Shown here: piece by piece, positions 44,750-53,161 of the stretch | How the letters are laid out: every line of letters starts with the position of its first letter | Position numbering within the stretch: position 1 is the stretch's first letter | Origin: Helicovermis profundi | GTDB lineage: Bacteria > Bacillota > Clostridia > Peptostreptococcales > Acidaminobacteraceae | DNA: 64,000 nt | Direction of reading: 5' to 3' | Assembly: GCF_033097505.1 (NCBI RefSeq) | Contig: NZ_AP028654.1 | Span: forward strand, 388,001 to 452,000 | Program-made: the position numbers and the translations under genes | The notes under the pieces: model-generated | What the model saw: only the letters and a program-made list of their open reading frames with translations | Told to the model about the DNA's origin: nothing | Databases searched by the model: none

Positions 44750-44971
44750 ATGCCATTAAATATGATTGATTCGGGAAAAAATGTTATTTTAAAAGGAATT
44801 ACAAGAGGTTCAAGGTTAAAAAGAAAATTACAAGATATGGGATTAACACCTGGTGTTAAATTTAATGTAGTTTCAAATCATAGAAATGGTCCTATGATTG
44901 TGGATATTAGAGGAACTAGATTGGCTCTTGGTAGAGGTGTAGTTTCGAAAATTTTAGTTGATGAGTTTTAG
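44750..44971 (+). CDS. feoA: Ferrous iron transport protein FeoA
   Basis: Small SH3-like cytoplasmic protein (73 aa) that assists FeoB. Characteristic segments are ILKGITRGSRLKRKLQDMGL, TPGVKFNVV and the C-terminal LALGRGVVSKILV. ATG 44750 follows GGAGGTG by 6 bases; the open frame reaches back to 44660, but that part lies across the promoter and Fur box. First gene of the iron-uptake unit, repressed by Fur when iron is sufficient. Confidence 0.93.
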   Translation: MPLNMIDSGKNVILKGITRGSRLKRKLQDMGLTPGVKFNVVSNHRNGPMIVDIRGTRLALGRGVVSKILVDEF

Positions 44972-45050
44972 TTTTAATTAAACTAATTATTATATACTAT
45001 TAATCTTTTGTTATAACTTTAGATTTTTAGTATTTTTTATGCAAAATATG

Positions 45051-45065
45051 TGAGAATGATTCTCA
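45051..45065 (+). promoter_or_regulatory. Fur box upstream of feoB
   Basis: The perfect palindrome TGAGAATGATTCTCA lies 19 bases before the feoB start and gives feoB its own iron control in addition to that of feoA. Confidence 0.85.
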
Positions 45066-45083
45066 AAATACAGAGGTGTGTTA

Positions 45084-47054
45084 ATGGATAATATTAAATT
45101 AGCTTTATTAGGTAATCCTAATTCAGGAAAAACAACTTTATTTAATGCTCTTACAGGTGCGAATCATTATGTTGGTAACTGGGCGGGAGTAACAGTTGAA
45201 AAAAAAGAAGGAAATCTTAAATATAAGGATAATGAAATAGTGGTTACTGATCTCCCAGGTATTTATAGCATTTCTCCTTATTCCATGGAAGAAAAAATAT
45301 CTAGAAATTTTATAATAAATGAAGGATGCGATATTGTTATTAATATTGTTGACGCTTCCTTTATTGAAAGAAATTTACTTTTAACACTTCAACTCTTAGA
45401 ACTAAGAAGGCCCATGATAATAGCGCTTAATATGATGGATGAAGCAGAAAAGAAAAACATTAAAATAAATGTAAAAAAACTGTCTGAATTGATGGGCATT
45501 CCAGTTGTTCCTATTATAGCGAAAGATGAACATGGAATAGATGTTCTTTTAGAAACTATTGTTAATTACAATTATGACAAGAAAAGTGATTTTTTGATTC
45601 AATATGAAAAAATAGTAGAAAATGAAATTGATAATATTGCTCAAAGGCTTGAAAAACATGATTTAAAACATTATGAAAAAAGATGGCTTTCTTTAAAACT
45701 TCTTGAAAAAGATGAAGAACTTATTGATATATATCCAAATTTTAATGAAGATAAGGAAGTTGATTTTGAAGAGATAATAACTAAAACGAAGTTTGATTAT
45801 ATAGATTCGCTTCTAAAAAAAAGCACAAAAATTCCGGAAATTAAATTTGATGAAAAAAGTAATTTTGTAGATAAAATACTTTTAAATAGATTTTTAGGAA
45901 TACCTATTTTTATGGCTATGATGGCTTTTGTATTTTATTTGACTTTTAATGTGGGCGGAATATTTCAAAATTGGTTAGATATATTTTTTAGTAGCTTTCT
46001 TTCAAATGGAGTCACAAGTATATTGACTTCACTAGGTGTTTCAAGTTTAGTAATTTCTCTTATTGTTGATGGGATAATAGCAGGTGTTGGTGGAGTTCTT
46101 TCCTTTGTACCTAACATTGCAATATTATTTTTAGCTATTTCAGTACTTGAAGACTCTGGTTATATGGCAAGAGTTGCTCTTATAATGGATAAATGGATGG
46201 TGAAAGTTGGTCTAAGTGGTAAAGCTTTTATACCTATGATATTAGGCTTTGGATGTAATGTTCCAGCAATTATGAGTACACGTTCGCTCGAAAATGAAAA
46301 AGATAGATTGCTTGCAATACTAATTAATCCATTTATGTCATGTGGTGCTCGTTTTCCAGTGTATGTATTATTTTCATCTATATTTTTTCCAGGTTATGAA
46401 ACATTAGTTATGTTTTCTCTTTATGCACTAGGAGTGGTAATGGCACTGGTTTTTGCATATATTTTTAGAAGAACATTATTTAAAGGTGAACCAACTCCCT
46501 TTATTATGGAACTTCCGCCTTATAGAATTCCAACTTTAAAAGCACTTTATATCCATGTTTGGGAAAAGGTAAAAGATTATATTACAAAAGCTGGAACGGT
46601 TATTTTTGGTGCGGCAGTAGTTCTTTGGATCTTGTTAAATTTTAACTTTACAGGATTAGTACCAGTTGGAGAAAGTTTTGGAGCAAGTATAGGTAAATTG
46701 ATTGCACCATTATTTATTCCACTTGGTTTTGGAAATTGGCAATCTGCACTTTCACTTTTGTCTGGTGTAGCAGCAAAGGAAGTAGTTGTAGCTAATATGT
46801 CTATATTATTTGGTGGTGCAGATGCTAGTATGGACGTTTTAAAAATTAATTTAAGTGGTTATTTTACTCAGCTTTCAGCATATTCTTTTATGGTTTTTGT
46901 ATTACTATATACTCCTTGTATAGCGGTAATCGCTGTTATAAAGAGAGAAACAAATTCATGGAAGTGGACAGGATTTAGTGTGGTTTATCAAATTATAGTA
47001 GCATGGTTTAGTGCCATGTTAGTATATCAAATAGGAAGTTTATTTATTGCTTAG
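45084..47054 (+). CDS. feoB: Ferrous iron transporter FeoB
   Basis: GTP-gated Fe(II) transporter of 656 aa. The N-terminal G domain shows G1 GNPNSGKTTLF, G2/G3 GNWAGVTVEKKEG and VTDLPGIYS, and G4 ALNMMDEAEKK. A helical GDI domain follows, then the membrane part with paired Gate motifs (ILGFGCNVPAIMSTR, with the conserved Cys). The C-terminal half ends LLYTPCIAVIAVIKRE. ATG 45084 follows AGAGGTG by 5 bases. It is preceded by feoA and its own Fur box and followed by a small Cys-rich membrane protein, as is common in Clostridia. Confidence 0.96.
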   Translation: MDNIKLALLGNPNSGKTTLFNALTGANHYVGNWAGVTVEKKEGNLKYKDNEIVVTDLPGIYSISPYSMEEKISRNFIINEGCDIVINIVDASFIERNLLLTLQLLELRRPMIIALNMMDEAEKKNIKINVKKLSELMGIPVVPIIAKDEHGIDVLLETIVNYNYDKKSDFLIQYEKIVENEIDNIAQRLEKHDLKHYEKRWLSLKLLEKDEELIDIYPNFNEDKEVDFEEIITKTKFDYIDSLLKKSTKIPEIKFDEKSNFVDKILLNRFLGIPIFMAMMAFVFYLTFNVGGIFQNWLDIFFSSFLSNGVTSILTSLGVSSLVISLIVDGIIAGVGGVLSFVPNIAILFLAISVLEDSGYMARVALIMDKWMVKVGLSGKAFIPMILGFGCNVPAIMSTRSLENEKDRLLAILINPFMSCGARFPVYVLFSSIFFPGYETLVMFSLYALGVVMALVFAYIFRRTLFKGEPTPFIMELPPYRIPTLKALYIHVWEKVKDYITKAGTVIFGAAVVLWILLNFNFTGLVPVGESFGASIGKLIAPLFIPLGFGNWQSALSLLSGVAAKEVVVANMSILFGGADASMDVLKINLSGYFTQLSAYSFMVFVLLYTPCIAVIAVIKRETNSWKWTGFSVVYQIIVAWFSAMLVYQIGSLFIA

Positions 47055-47100
47055 AAACATTATTGTATTTTTAATATGCAATTAAAAAGGAAGTGTTATT

Positions 47101-47265
47101 ATGATAGGTACAATGATTAGTATTTTTATTGTAGTAGTTATATTAGGGTACGCAGCCTATACAATATATAATAATATAAAACTTCAATCAAAAGGAAAAT
47201 GTGTAGGATGCTCTAAAGATTGTGGAACATGTAATATTGCTGAAGAATATATAAAAAAAGACTAG
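47101..47265 (+). CDS. FeoB-associated Cys-rich membrane protein
   Basis: A 54-aa protein with one membrane helix (MISIFIVVVILGYAAYTIY) and a cytoplasmic tail bearing four cysteines (CVGCSKDCGTC). This matches the small FeoB-associated Cys-rich proteins of Firmicutes, thought to help FeoB assemble or sense iron. RBS AAAGGAAG precedes the ATG, 46 bases after feoB. A terminator follows, which closes the feo operon. Confidence 0.88.
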   Translation: MIGTMISIFIVVVILGYAAYTIYNNIKLQSKGKCVGCSKDCGTCNIAEEYIKKD

Positions 47266-47288
47266 TTTGTATTTATTAATAATTCTAA

Positions 47289-47323
47289 TAGTATAGTTGC
47301 TTATGCGACTATACTATTTTTTT
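47289..47323 (+). terminator. Terminator of the feo operon
   Basis: TAGTATAGTTGC-ttat-GCGACTATACTA hairpin followed by a T run. Confidence 0.88.
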
Positions 47324-47339
47324 GCTTTAATAAAAAACA

Positions 47340-47369
47340 CTGACAAAAAAAATTAGGGTATGCTATAAT
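47340..47369 (+). promoter_or_regulatory. Promoter of the second DMT transporter gene
   Basis: CTGACA, an 18-base spacer, then an extended -10 (TATGCTATAAT, -10 at 47364-47369). Confidence 0.65.
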
Positions 47370-47417
47370 TTAACTTGTTAGAATTGTAGTTAAATAACAA
47401 AGTATATGGAGATTATT

Positions 47418-48308
47418 ATGAGTGATAAAAAAATTGGTTCAATAGCAATGCTTATAACAGTAATAATTTGGGGAGTTTCATTTGTAAATATTAAGGTAGC
47501 TGTAGCGGTGCTTCCTCCAATGACACTTGGTTTTCTTAGATTTTTATTAGCGAGTTTTCTTTTATTTATTTTTGTAAAAGTTAAGAAACAAAATTTATTT
47601 ATTAATCGTAAAGATTATTACTTATTAGTTATAGCGGGAGCGATTGGAATAACTGCGTATTTTTATTTTGAAAATAATGGAGTAAAGATTACAACGGCTT
47701 CTATTGCTTCTTTAGTAATAGCTTCCATTCCTGTACTTTCAACAATTGCAGAGAGTGTAATATATAAAACAAAAATCACTTTTAAAAAATGGATGTGTTT
47801 AGTATTATCTATAATAGGAGTCTTACTAATAGTTGGTTTTGATTTTAAAGAACTTGTTTCATCCGGTTTTGCTAGAGGATACATTATGATGTTTATGGCA
47901 GCCATTACAGCGGTAATTTATGCAGTAGTTACAAAACCCTTGTTTAAAAAATATAATCAACTTTCTATTGTTTTTTATCAGTCTCTTATAGGAACTATAT
48001 TTTTTATACCCTTTGCTGCAATTGAAAAGACAAATTGGTCTTTAGTTGATAGTAAAATTATATTAAATGTTTTAGCGCTTGGAGTATTTGCGTCTGCTAT
48101 GGCTTTTTATCTTAATTTAGTTGGTTTAAAGCATCTTGGAATATCTAGATCAGCTGTGTATTTAAATATTATTCCAATTGTTTCAGTTGTTGTTTCAATG
48201 ATTTTTTTAGGCGAAACGATTACATTAATGCAATTAATTGGTGGAATTTTGGTTATTATATCAGTTTATCTTATTAATAAAGTTGACGTAAAACACTTAG
48301 GGGTTTAA
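47418..48308 (+). CDS. EamA/DMT-family transporter
   Basis: Membrane protein of 296 aa with ten hydrophobic segments and two EamA repeats. Typical segments are VIIWGVSFVNIKVAV, FLRFLLASFLLF, SLVIASIPVLSTIAE and, in the second half, YLNIIPIVSVVVSMIFLGE. The substrate is unknown. ATG 47418 is preferred over the in-frame ATG 47406, because the GGAG at 47408-47411 then serves as RBS at proper spacing. Monocistronic, between two terminators. Confidence 0.92.
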   Translation: MSDKKIGSIAMLITVIIWGVSFVNIKVAVAVLPPMTLGFLRFLLASFLLFIFVKVKKQNLFINRKDYYLLVIAGAIGITAYFYFENNGVKITTASIASLVIASIPVLSTIAESVIYKTKITFKKWMCLVLSIIGVLLIVGFDFKELVSSGFARGYIMMFMAAITAVIYAVVTKPLFKKYNQLSIVFYQSLIGTIFFIPFAAIEKTNWSLVDSKIILNVLALGVFASAMAFYLNLVGLKHLGISRSAVYLNIIPIVSVVVSMIFLGETITLMQLIGGILVIISVYLINKVDVKHLGV

Positions 48309-48334
48309 TAGTAATAGATTTTAAACAATAATCC

Positions 48335-48376
48335 AAAAGACATATAAGCTTTTAAAAAGCTTATATGTCTTTTTTG
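48335..48376 (+). terminator. Terminator of the DMT transporter gene
   Basis: AAAAGACATATAAGCTTTT with its complement AAAAGCTTATATGTCTTTT, then a T run. Confidence 0.9.
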
Positions 48377-48454
48377 CATAAATTAAGTAACAATTATTAA
48401 AATAGAACCGATATAGTAATTAGATAAAATCGTTTAATTATAGAGGTGGATATA

Positions 48455-50662
48455 ATGAAAATTGCAAATAGCTTTTTAAATAAATTAAATATATTAAACT
48501 CTGAAAACAAAAATAATTCTGCAAAGAAAAATATAGATAGTGATAGCAGTTTTAAGTATAAAGATATTATAAATAATTTACAGAGTGAAAAACAAAGCGG
48601 CATAAAAGAAGCGCTTAGAAAAATGGATAGAGCAAATATAAGCGTTGATAAAACAAGTGCAAATGAAGTAAATAATTTTTTGAAAAATTCTAAAGGCTCT
48701 TTGGAGTCAAAGCTTAAAACTATTGATATGGCAATTTCAAAAGATGTTGATTTAACAGAAAAAAATCTTAGTTCAATGAACTCGGCTATAAACAGTGAAG
48801 CAAATAAAGCTGACATGATTGAGAGTTTAACTAATAGTAGTAGTGAAGATATTGCTAATTTAAAAAATGATGATGCTATAAAAGCGGTAAATAAATTAAA
48901 TTTAGATGATAATATAAAAGAAAAAATTATATCAGAAATTAAAAACGGGTCTTCTTTAAAAGAGGCAACTGTAAAAGTATTAGAAAGTGAATATGGTCTT
49001 AAAATAGATCTTAAAGGTGAAATGAATATACTTATCAATGATTCAGGAAAAGAATCAAAAATTATATCGTTTAAAGATATGCTAAAACTAGTAAAAAGAC
49101 TTGAAAAACTTAAAAGTATTGTAGATTCATTTGATATGGAAAAACTTAAAAAATTAATAGTAAACTCGAATATAACTAGTGATAAATTAATAAAAAGCTT
49201 AGATAAAATAATTAGCTTAAGTGAAAGTAATACTAAAATCTTAGAAAATAGTAAGGGTGATTTATTAAAAAACGAAGTTAATATTATCTTAAATGGATTA
49301 AAAAATATTAGTGATGATGTAAATTTGATAGTTAAAGAGACAGAAAATAAGTTAGATTCTATAGGAGAAAATAAAGAATTAGATAATATTGAGAATATGT
49401 ATAATAATGACGAAACTAAGGAAAATGACTTTAATATCAAAGAAAATGAATTAGAAAAGAATTTAGAAAACATTGAAAATTTTATAGATGAGATTAATAA
49501 TTTAATTGCTGATGATAGTAATGTACTTAATAATTTTATAGATGAAAGTAATCTTGAGAGAAAATCTGATGTAAAAATGTTTCTTAGAAAAGAGATAACA
49601 GCAAAAATAATAGAAGTTAAAGACGAGTTTCAAAAGAGCAAATCTTTAATATCAGATAATCTTGAAAAAGCAGTTAATTCAAACGCTACAAGTAAAGAAA
49701 AAATAACTGATATTATATCGAAAGCTATTGAAAAACTTGATAATATAGTTATGAAAAGCGATATAAATCTTTATACAAGCATGAAAAATGAAAGAGATTT
49801 AATAAAAATGTCAAGTGATCTTAGTGATGCTTTAAAATATCTAAATAAAGGTGATAAAGCAAAATCTCTAAGTATTATTAAAAATGTAAAAAAAAGCATA
49901 GATAAGATTATTTTTGATCCTTCAATTAAGAGAGTAGAAGTTCAACTTAACTTAAAAGCTAAAGAGTTATTAAGTAAACAAAATATAGAAACTACTCTGA
50001 ATACTAAAAATGAAGTTGGTGCTAGAGAGATTGTTGAATTAATGCGCTCACTTGGTTTGAATCACGAATACGAAGTTAGTGAAAAAATGTACTATAATAA
50101 AGACATGGTAGACAATCTTGAAATTAAGGATAATCTTAAAATGGCTCTTTTAAAAATATTAAGTGATGAAAAACTTAGTAACACTATTGTTGAATCAGCT
50201 AAAGAGATGCTAGGAGATTTAACAGGCGAGCAGCTTCTAAATAAAAACAATCTCAATGCTCAAAAAGAAACGCTTATTTTCAATATTCCAATTACACTTT
50301 ATGAAAAAAAAGAAAATGTGAAAATGTATGTCAACTCAAATAAAAAAGGTGGGAGAATTGATTGGAAAAACTGCAGTTTATATTTTGTGTTAGACTTACA
50401 AAGATACGGAGAAACTGGTATAAAAATTGATATTAATGATAAAAATATTAATGTTACAGTTAGTAATGATAATGACGAAATTGTTTCAAAAGTAGATCCA
50501 CTTGTAGATAATTTGTTTAATGAATTTAAAAGTGTAGGCTTTAATCCTGTCAAAATTAATTATAAAAAACTTAATATAGTAAATAAAGATAATAAAAAAA
50601 ATAATACAAAAACTGAAGAAAAAATACAAGCTAAAAACGAAGGATTTGATTTTAAAATATGA
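48455..50662 (+). CDS. Coiled-coil protein with FliK-like C-terminal domain
   Basis: A 735-aa, Lys/Asn/Glu/Ser-rich protein, helical over most of its length. The C-terminal region (about residues 600-710: LIFNIPITLYEKKENVKMYV, then CSLYFVLDLQRYGETGIKI) resembles the flagellar hook-length control (FliK) C-terminal domain. There the protein would read hook length and switch secretion specificity. No other flagellar structural genes lie in the window except the YaaR-family gene two positions on. ATG 48455 follows GAGGTGG by 5 bases; the frame opens at GTG 48446. The next gene overlaps by 4 bases (ATGA-type). Confidence 0.65.
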   Translation: MKIANSFLNKLNILNSENKNNSAKKNIDSDSSFKYKDIINNLQSEKQSGIKEALRKMDRANISVDKTSANEVNNFLKNSKGSLESKLKTIDMAISKDVDLTEKNLSSMNSAINSEANKADMIESLTNSSSEDIANLKNDDAIKAVNKLNLDDNIKEKIISEIKNGSSLKEATVKVLESEYGLKIDLKGEMNILINDSGKESKIISFKDMLKLVKRLEKLKSIVDSFDMEKLKKLIVNSNITSDKLIKSLDKIISLSESNTKILENSKGDLLKNEVNIILNGLKNISDDVNLIVKETENKLDSIGENKELDNIENMYNNDETKENDFNIKENELEKNLENIENFIDEINNLIADDSNVLNNFIDESNLERKSDVKMFLRKEITAKIIEVKDEFQKSKSLISDNLEKAVNSNATSKEKITDIISKAIEKLDNIVMKSDINLYTSMKNERDLIKMSSDLSDALKYLNKGDKAKSLSIIKNVKKSIDKIIFDPSIKRVEVQLNLKAKELLSKQNIETTLNTKNEVGAREIVELMRSLGLNHEYEVSEKMYYNKDMVDNLEIKDNLKMALLKILSDEKLSNTIVESAKEMLGDLTGEQLLNKNNLNAQKETLIFNIPITLYEKKENVKMYVNSNKKGGRIDWKNCSLYFVLDLQRYGETGIKIDINDKNINVTVSNDNDEIVSKVDPLVDNLFNEFKSVGFNPVKINYKKLNIVNKDNKKNNTKTEEKIQAKNEGFDFKI

Positions 50663-50907
50663 TTAAAAGAAAGAATGATATAAATGAATATCTAAAAACA
50701 GATAAATACGATATGGAAGGAATCGCTGAAACTCTGATTAAAGATACAAAAGATAAGAAGATAGCTATAGAAGAGGATAAAAAAACTTTGAAAAATCAAA
50801 TTGGAACTGACCTTAGAGAAAATATACCATCACAGCTATTTTCAGTTGTTTCAAGCATTATAAACATGATTTCAAAAATAGATGAGGTTACTAAACATGA
50901 AGATTAG
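50659..50907 (+). CDS. Small helical protein between FliK-like and YaaR genes
   Basis: An 82-aa, mostly helical, charged protein (MIKRKNDINEYLKTDKYDM, later DLRENIPSQLFSVVSSIINM). I do not recognise a domain. Its start overlaps the stop of the FliK-like gene and its end overlaps the YaaR gene start, so the three genes form a tightly coupled operon and probably act together. Confidence 0.7.
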   Translation: MIKRKNDINEYLKTDKYDMEGIAETLIKDTKDKKIAIEEDKKTLKNQIGTDLRENIPSQLFSVVSSIINMISKIDEVTKHED

Positions 50908-51340
50908 TAAGACGAAAAAAGCAAAAGGTGTAGGTAAAAATACTAAAGCTAAGGCAAAAAAAACAGTGCCTTCAATTAGTTTTATAGAAGTTCTTAGTGC
51001 AAAAGAAGATGATGATGCAAGAGAGAAACTTGAAGAAATTCTTGATGTAATCGAAGAAAAAGGAAAAAATCTTTACGAAAAACGAACTGTTGAATCGCTA
51101 TTAGATTATAAAAAGATGGTAAAAAGCTTTATTGAAGAAGCTGTAGAATTTGGGTTAAAAATTGAAGAAAAAAGAGGATTCTCAAGAGGTGGAAGAGGGA
51201 GAATACTTAGAACGGTATCAAATATAGATTCGAAATTAACTCAGTTAACGGATGCTATACTAAAAAAAGAGAAGAAACAAATAAATTTATTAGAAAAAAT
51301 TGGTGAAATACAGGGGCTATTAGTTAGTATTTATTTATAA
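50897..51340 (+). CDS. YaaR-family (DUF327) protein
   Basis: Protein of 147 aa with a basic N-terminus (KISKTKKAKGVGKN) and the full YaaR pattern: FIEVLSAKEDDDAREKLEEI, TVESLLDYKKMVKSFIEEAV, RGGRGRILRTVSNIDSKLTQL and KKEKKQINLLEKIGEIQGLL. YaaR is often encoded near flagellar or cell-surface genes; its molecular role is not established. ATG 50897 follows GAGG by 8 bases inside the upstream gene; the open frame begins at 50882. Confidence 0.92.
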   Translation: MKISKTKKAKGVGKNTKAKAKKTVPSISFIEVLSAKEDDDAREKLEEILDVIEEKGKNLYEKRTVESLLDYKKMVKSFIEEAVEFGLKIEEKRGFSRGGRGRILRTVSNIDSKLTQLTDAILKKEKKQINLLEKIGEIQGLLVSIYL

Positions 51341-51430
51341 TATCAAAAAACAATTTTTTTATAGAATTTATGTATAAGTAATGTGCAGTTTTTATCGTAC
51401 GTAAAATTAAATTTTTATTCAAAAAAATCA

Positions 51431-51459
51431 TTGACAAATAATTTAATTTGATCTAGAAT
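51431..51459 (+). promoter_or_regulatory. Promoter of the T-box-asnA transcript
   Basis: TTGACA (51431-51436), 17 bases, TAGAAT (51454-51459). Confidence 0.85.
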
Positions 51460-51474
51460 GTAAAACAACATAAG

Positions 51475-51745
51475 AGTTATTAAAAGCGATGACGAGAAGA
51501 GTAAGAATACACTTATTGATTAAGCGAGCTAGTGAGGGTGAGAGTCTAGTATCAATAGTATTTCTGAAGAACATCTTTGAGCAGCTGATCGAAATCTTAA
51601 TTGAGAGTAGACTCAGACGGAAACCAACCGTTAGAATGGGTACAGTATCGACTTTGGTCCGTACTGATTAAGAAACTATTACGTAATGTATGGGTGGTAT
51701 AACGAAGTTTATCTTTCGTCCCTAGTGGATGAGAGATTTTTTGTT
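51475..51745 (+). ncRNA. T-box leader, specifier probably AAC (Asn)
   Basis: The leader opens AAGCGATGACGAGAAGAG and has stem I features (AGTGAGGG, GAGAGTCTAGTA). Near the end of stem I, GAAGAACATC offers the specifier AAC followed by A (51570-51573). The T-box sequence appears as TGGGTGGTATAACG (51691-51704), followed by TTTCGTCCCTA and a T-rich run. Uncharged tRNA-Asn would prevent termination and switch on asnA. Confidence 0.9.
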
Positions 51746-51898
51746 TTTGTCCTAAGGTAATAGTTCTTAATCCCAAGTAAACTATATTCTTCGTTTTGAT
51801 CAAACGTATTAAAAGAATAAAACTTATTTGCATGCAAATTATAAATATTATTATTGGTTGGATTAAGACTAACAAAACATTATTTTAGGAGGATTATT

Positions 51899-52906
51899 AT
51901 GTCAAAATTATTTGTACCAAAAGATTACAAAGCAACACTTGGATTATTAGAAACTGAAATAGCTATAAAAGAAATTAAAGATTTTTTTCAAGTAAAATTA
52001 GCAGAAGAGCTTAATTTAAAAAGAGTTTCAGCACCTTTATTTGTTAGACCTGAAACTGGACTTAATGATAACTTAAATGGAACAGAAAGAGCTGTAGGTT
52101 TTGATATTCCAGATGCAAAAAGTACTGTTCAAATTGTTCATTCTCTTGCAAAGTGGAAGAGAATGGCACTATATAGATATAAGTTTAATGTTGGAGAAGG
52201 TCTTTATACTGATATGAATGCAATAAGACGTGATGAAGAACTAGATAATCTACATTCTGTATATGTTGACCAGTGGGACTGGGAAAAAATAATTAGAAAA
52301 GAAGATAGAACAGAAGAAAAATTAAAAGAAATTGTTAAAGGCATTTACAAAGTTTTTAAGGAAACAGGTAAATACGTGCATTCTTTGTATCCTAAAATTG
52401 GTGAGACTCTGCCAGACGATATTTTCTTTATTACTACTCAAGAACTTGAAGATAAATATCCCGAAATGACTCCAAAAGAAAGAGAAGATATAATAACAAA
52501 AGAAAAAAAAGCAGTCTTTATTATGAAAATTGGTGGTGCATTAGTTTCTGGAGATAAACATGATGGACGTGCACCTGACTACGATGATTGGGAGCTAAAT
52601 GGGGATATTATTTTCTGGAATCCGATGATGGATAGTGCATTTGAACTTTCTTCTATGGGAATTAGAGTAGATGAAAAATCTTTAGACAAACAGCTTACTA
52701 TAGCAGGTTGTGATGATAGACGTGGAAGTGAATTTCATTCAATGTTACTAAATAGAGAGCTACCTTATACTGTTGGTGGTGGAATTGGACAATCAAGAAT
52801 ATGTATGTATTTCCTTCAAAAAGCACATATTGGAGAGGTACAAGCAAGTACTTGGCCTGAAGAAATGAAAAAAGAATGTAAAAAAGTAGGAATTGAGTTA
52901 TTATAA
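51899..52906 (+). CDS. asnA: Aspartate-ammonia ligase (asparagine synthetase A)
   Basis: ATP-dependent synthesis of asparagine from aspartate and ammonia; 335 aa, standard length, class-II-tRNA-synthetase-like fold. Diagnostic segments are [84 protein letters not shown] and [17 protein letters not shown] 51899 follows AGGAGG by 7 bases; the frame opens at 51854. Expression is governed by the Asn-type T-box. Two tandem hairpin terminators follow. Confidence 0.97.
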   Translation: MSKLFVPKDYKATLGLLETEIAIKEIKDFFQVKLAEELNLKRVSAPLFVRPETGLNDNLNGTERAVGFDIPDAKSTVQIVHSLAKWKRMALYRYKFNVGEGLYTDMNAIRRDEELDNLHSVYVDQWDWEKIIRKEDRTEEKLKEIVKGIYKVFKETGKYVHSLYPKIGETLPDDIFFITTQELEDKYPEMTPKEREDIITKEKKAVFIMKIGGALVSGDKHDGRAPDYDDWELNGDIIFWNPMMDSAFELSSMGIRVDEKSLDKQLTIAGCDDRRGSEFHSMLLNRELPYTVGGGIGQSRICMYFLQKAHIGEVQASTWPEEMKKECKKVGIELL

Positions 52907-52915
52907 AATAAAAAA

Positions 52916-52979
52916 AACAAATGTAAATGTGCTCCGGCGTCAGATCCAGCCGCTAGTCGCTCATTTACATTTGTTTTTT
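52916..52979 (+). terminator. First terminator of asnA, with capped apical module
   Basis: The outer stem AACAAATGTAAATG / CATTTACATTTGTT is followed by T6. The apical part is CTCCGGCGTCAGATCCAGCC, which resembles the apical core of the ribU terminator. Confidence 0.88.
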
Positions 52980-52988
52980 GAGCGTAAG

Positions 52989-53050
52989 AAATGCAATGTA
53001 AGATACGTCAGCGTCAAACCCAGTCGCGATACGTATCTTGCATTTTTTTT
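52989..53050 (+). terminator. Second terminator of asnA
   Basis: The stem AAGATACG / CGTATCTT plus outer ATGC/GCAT is followed by T8; the apical part is TCAGCGTCAAACCCAGTCGC. A related module lies 10 bases before. Confidence 0.85.
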
Positions 53051-53161
53051 GAGCATATGAAGTGCAAGTTAAATATGTCAATGTAAAATGTAGGCTACGT
53101 GGAATCATAATTTTATATGTTATAATATTAATAGAATTGAATAATAAGAGGGGGAAAATAA

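Noticed and set aside
48397-49473. Long minus-strand frame (358 aa, hydrophobic, Ser/Phe/Leu-rich)
   Set aside because: It is the antisense shadow of the Lys/Asn/Glu-rich FliK-like gene, whose own frame has a good RBS and domain.
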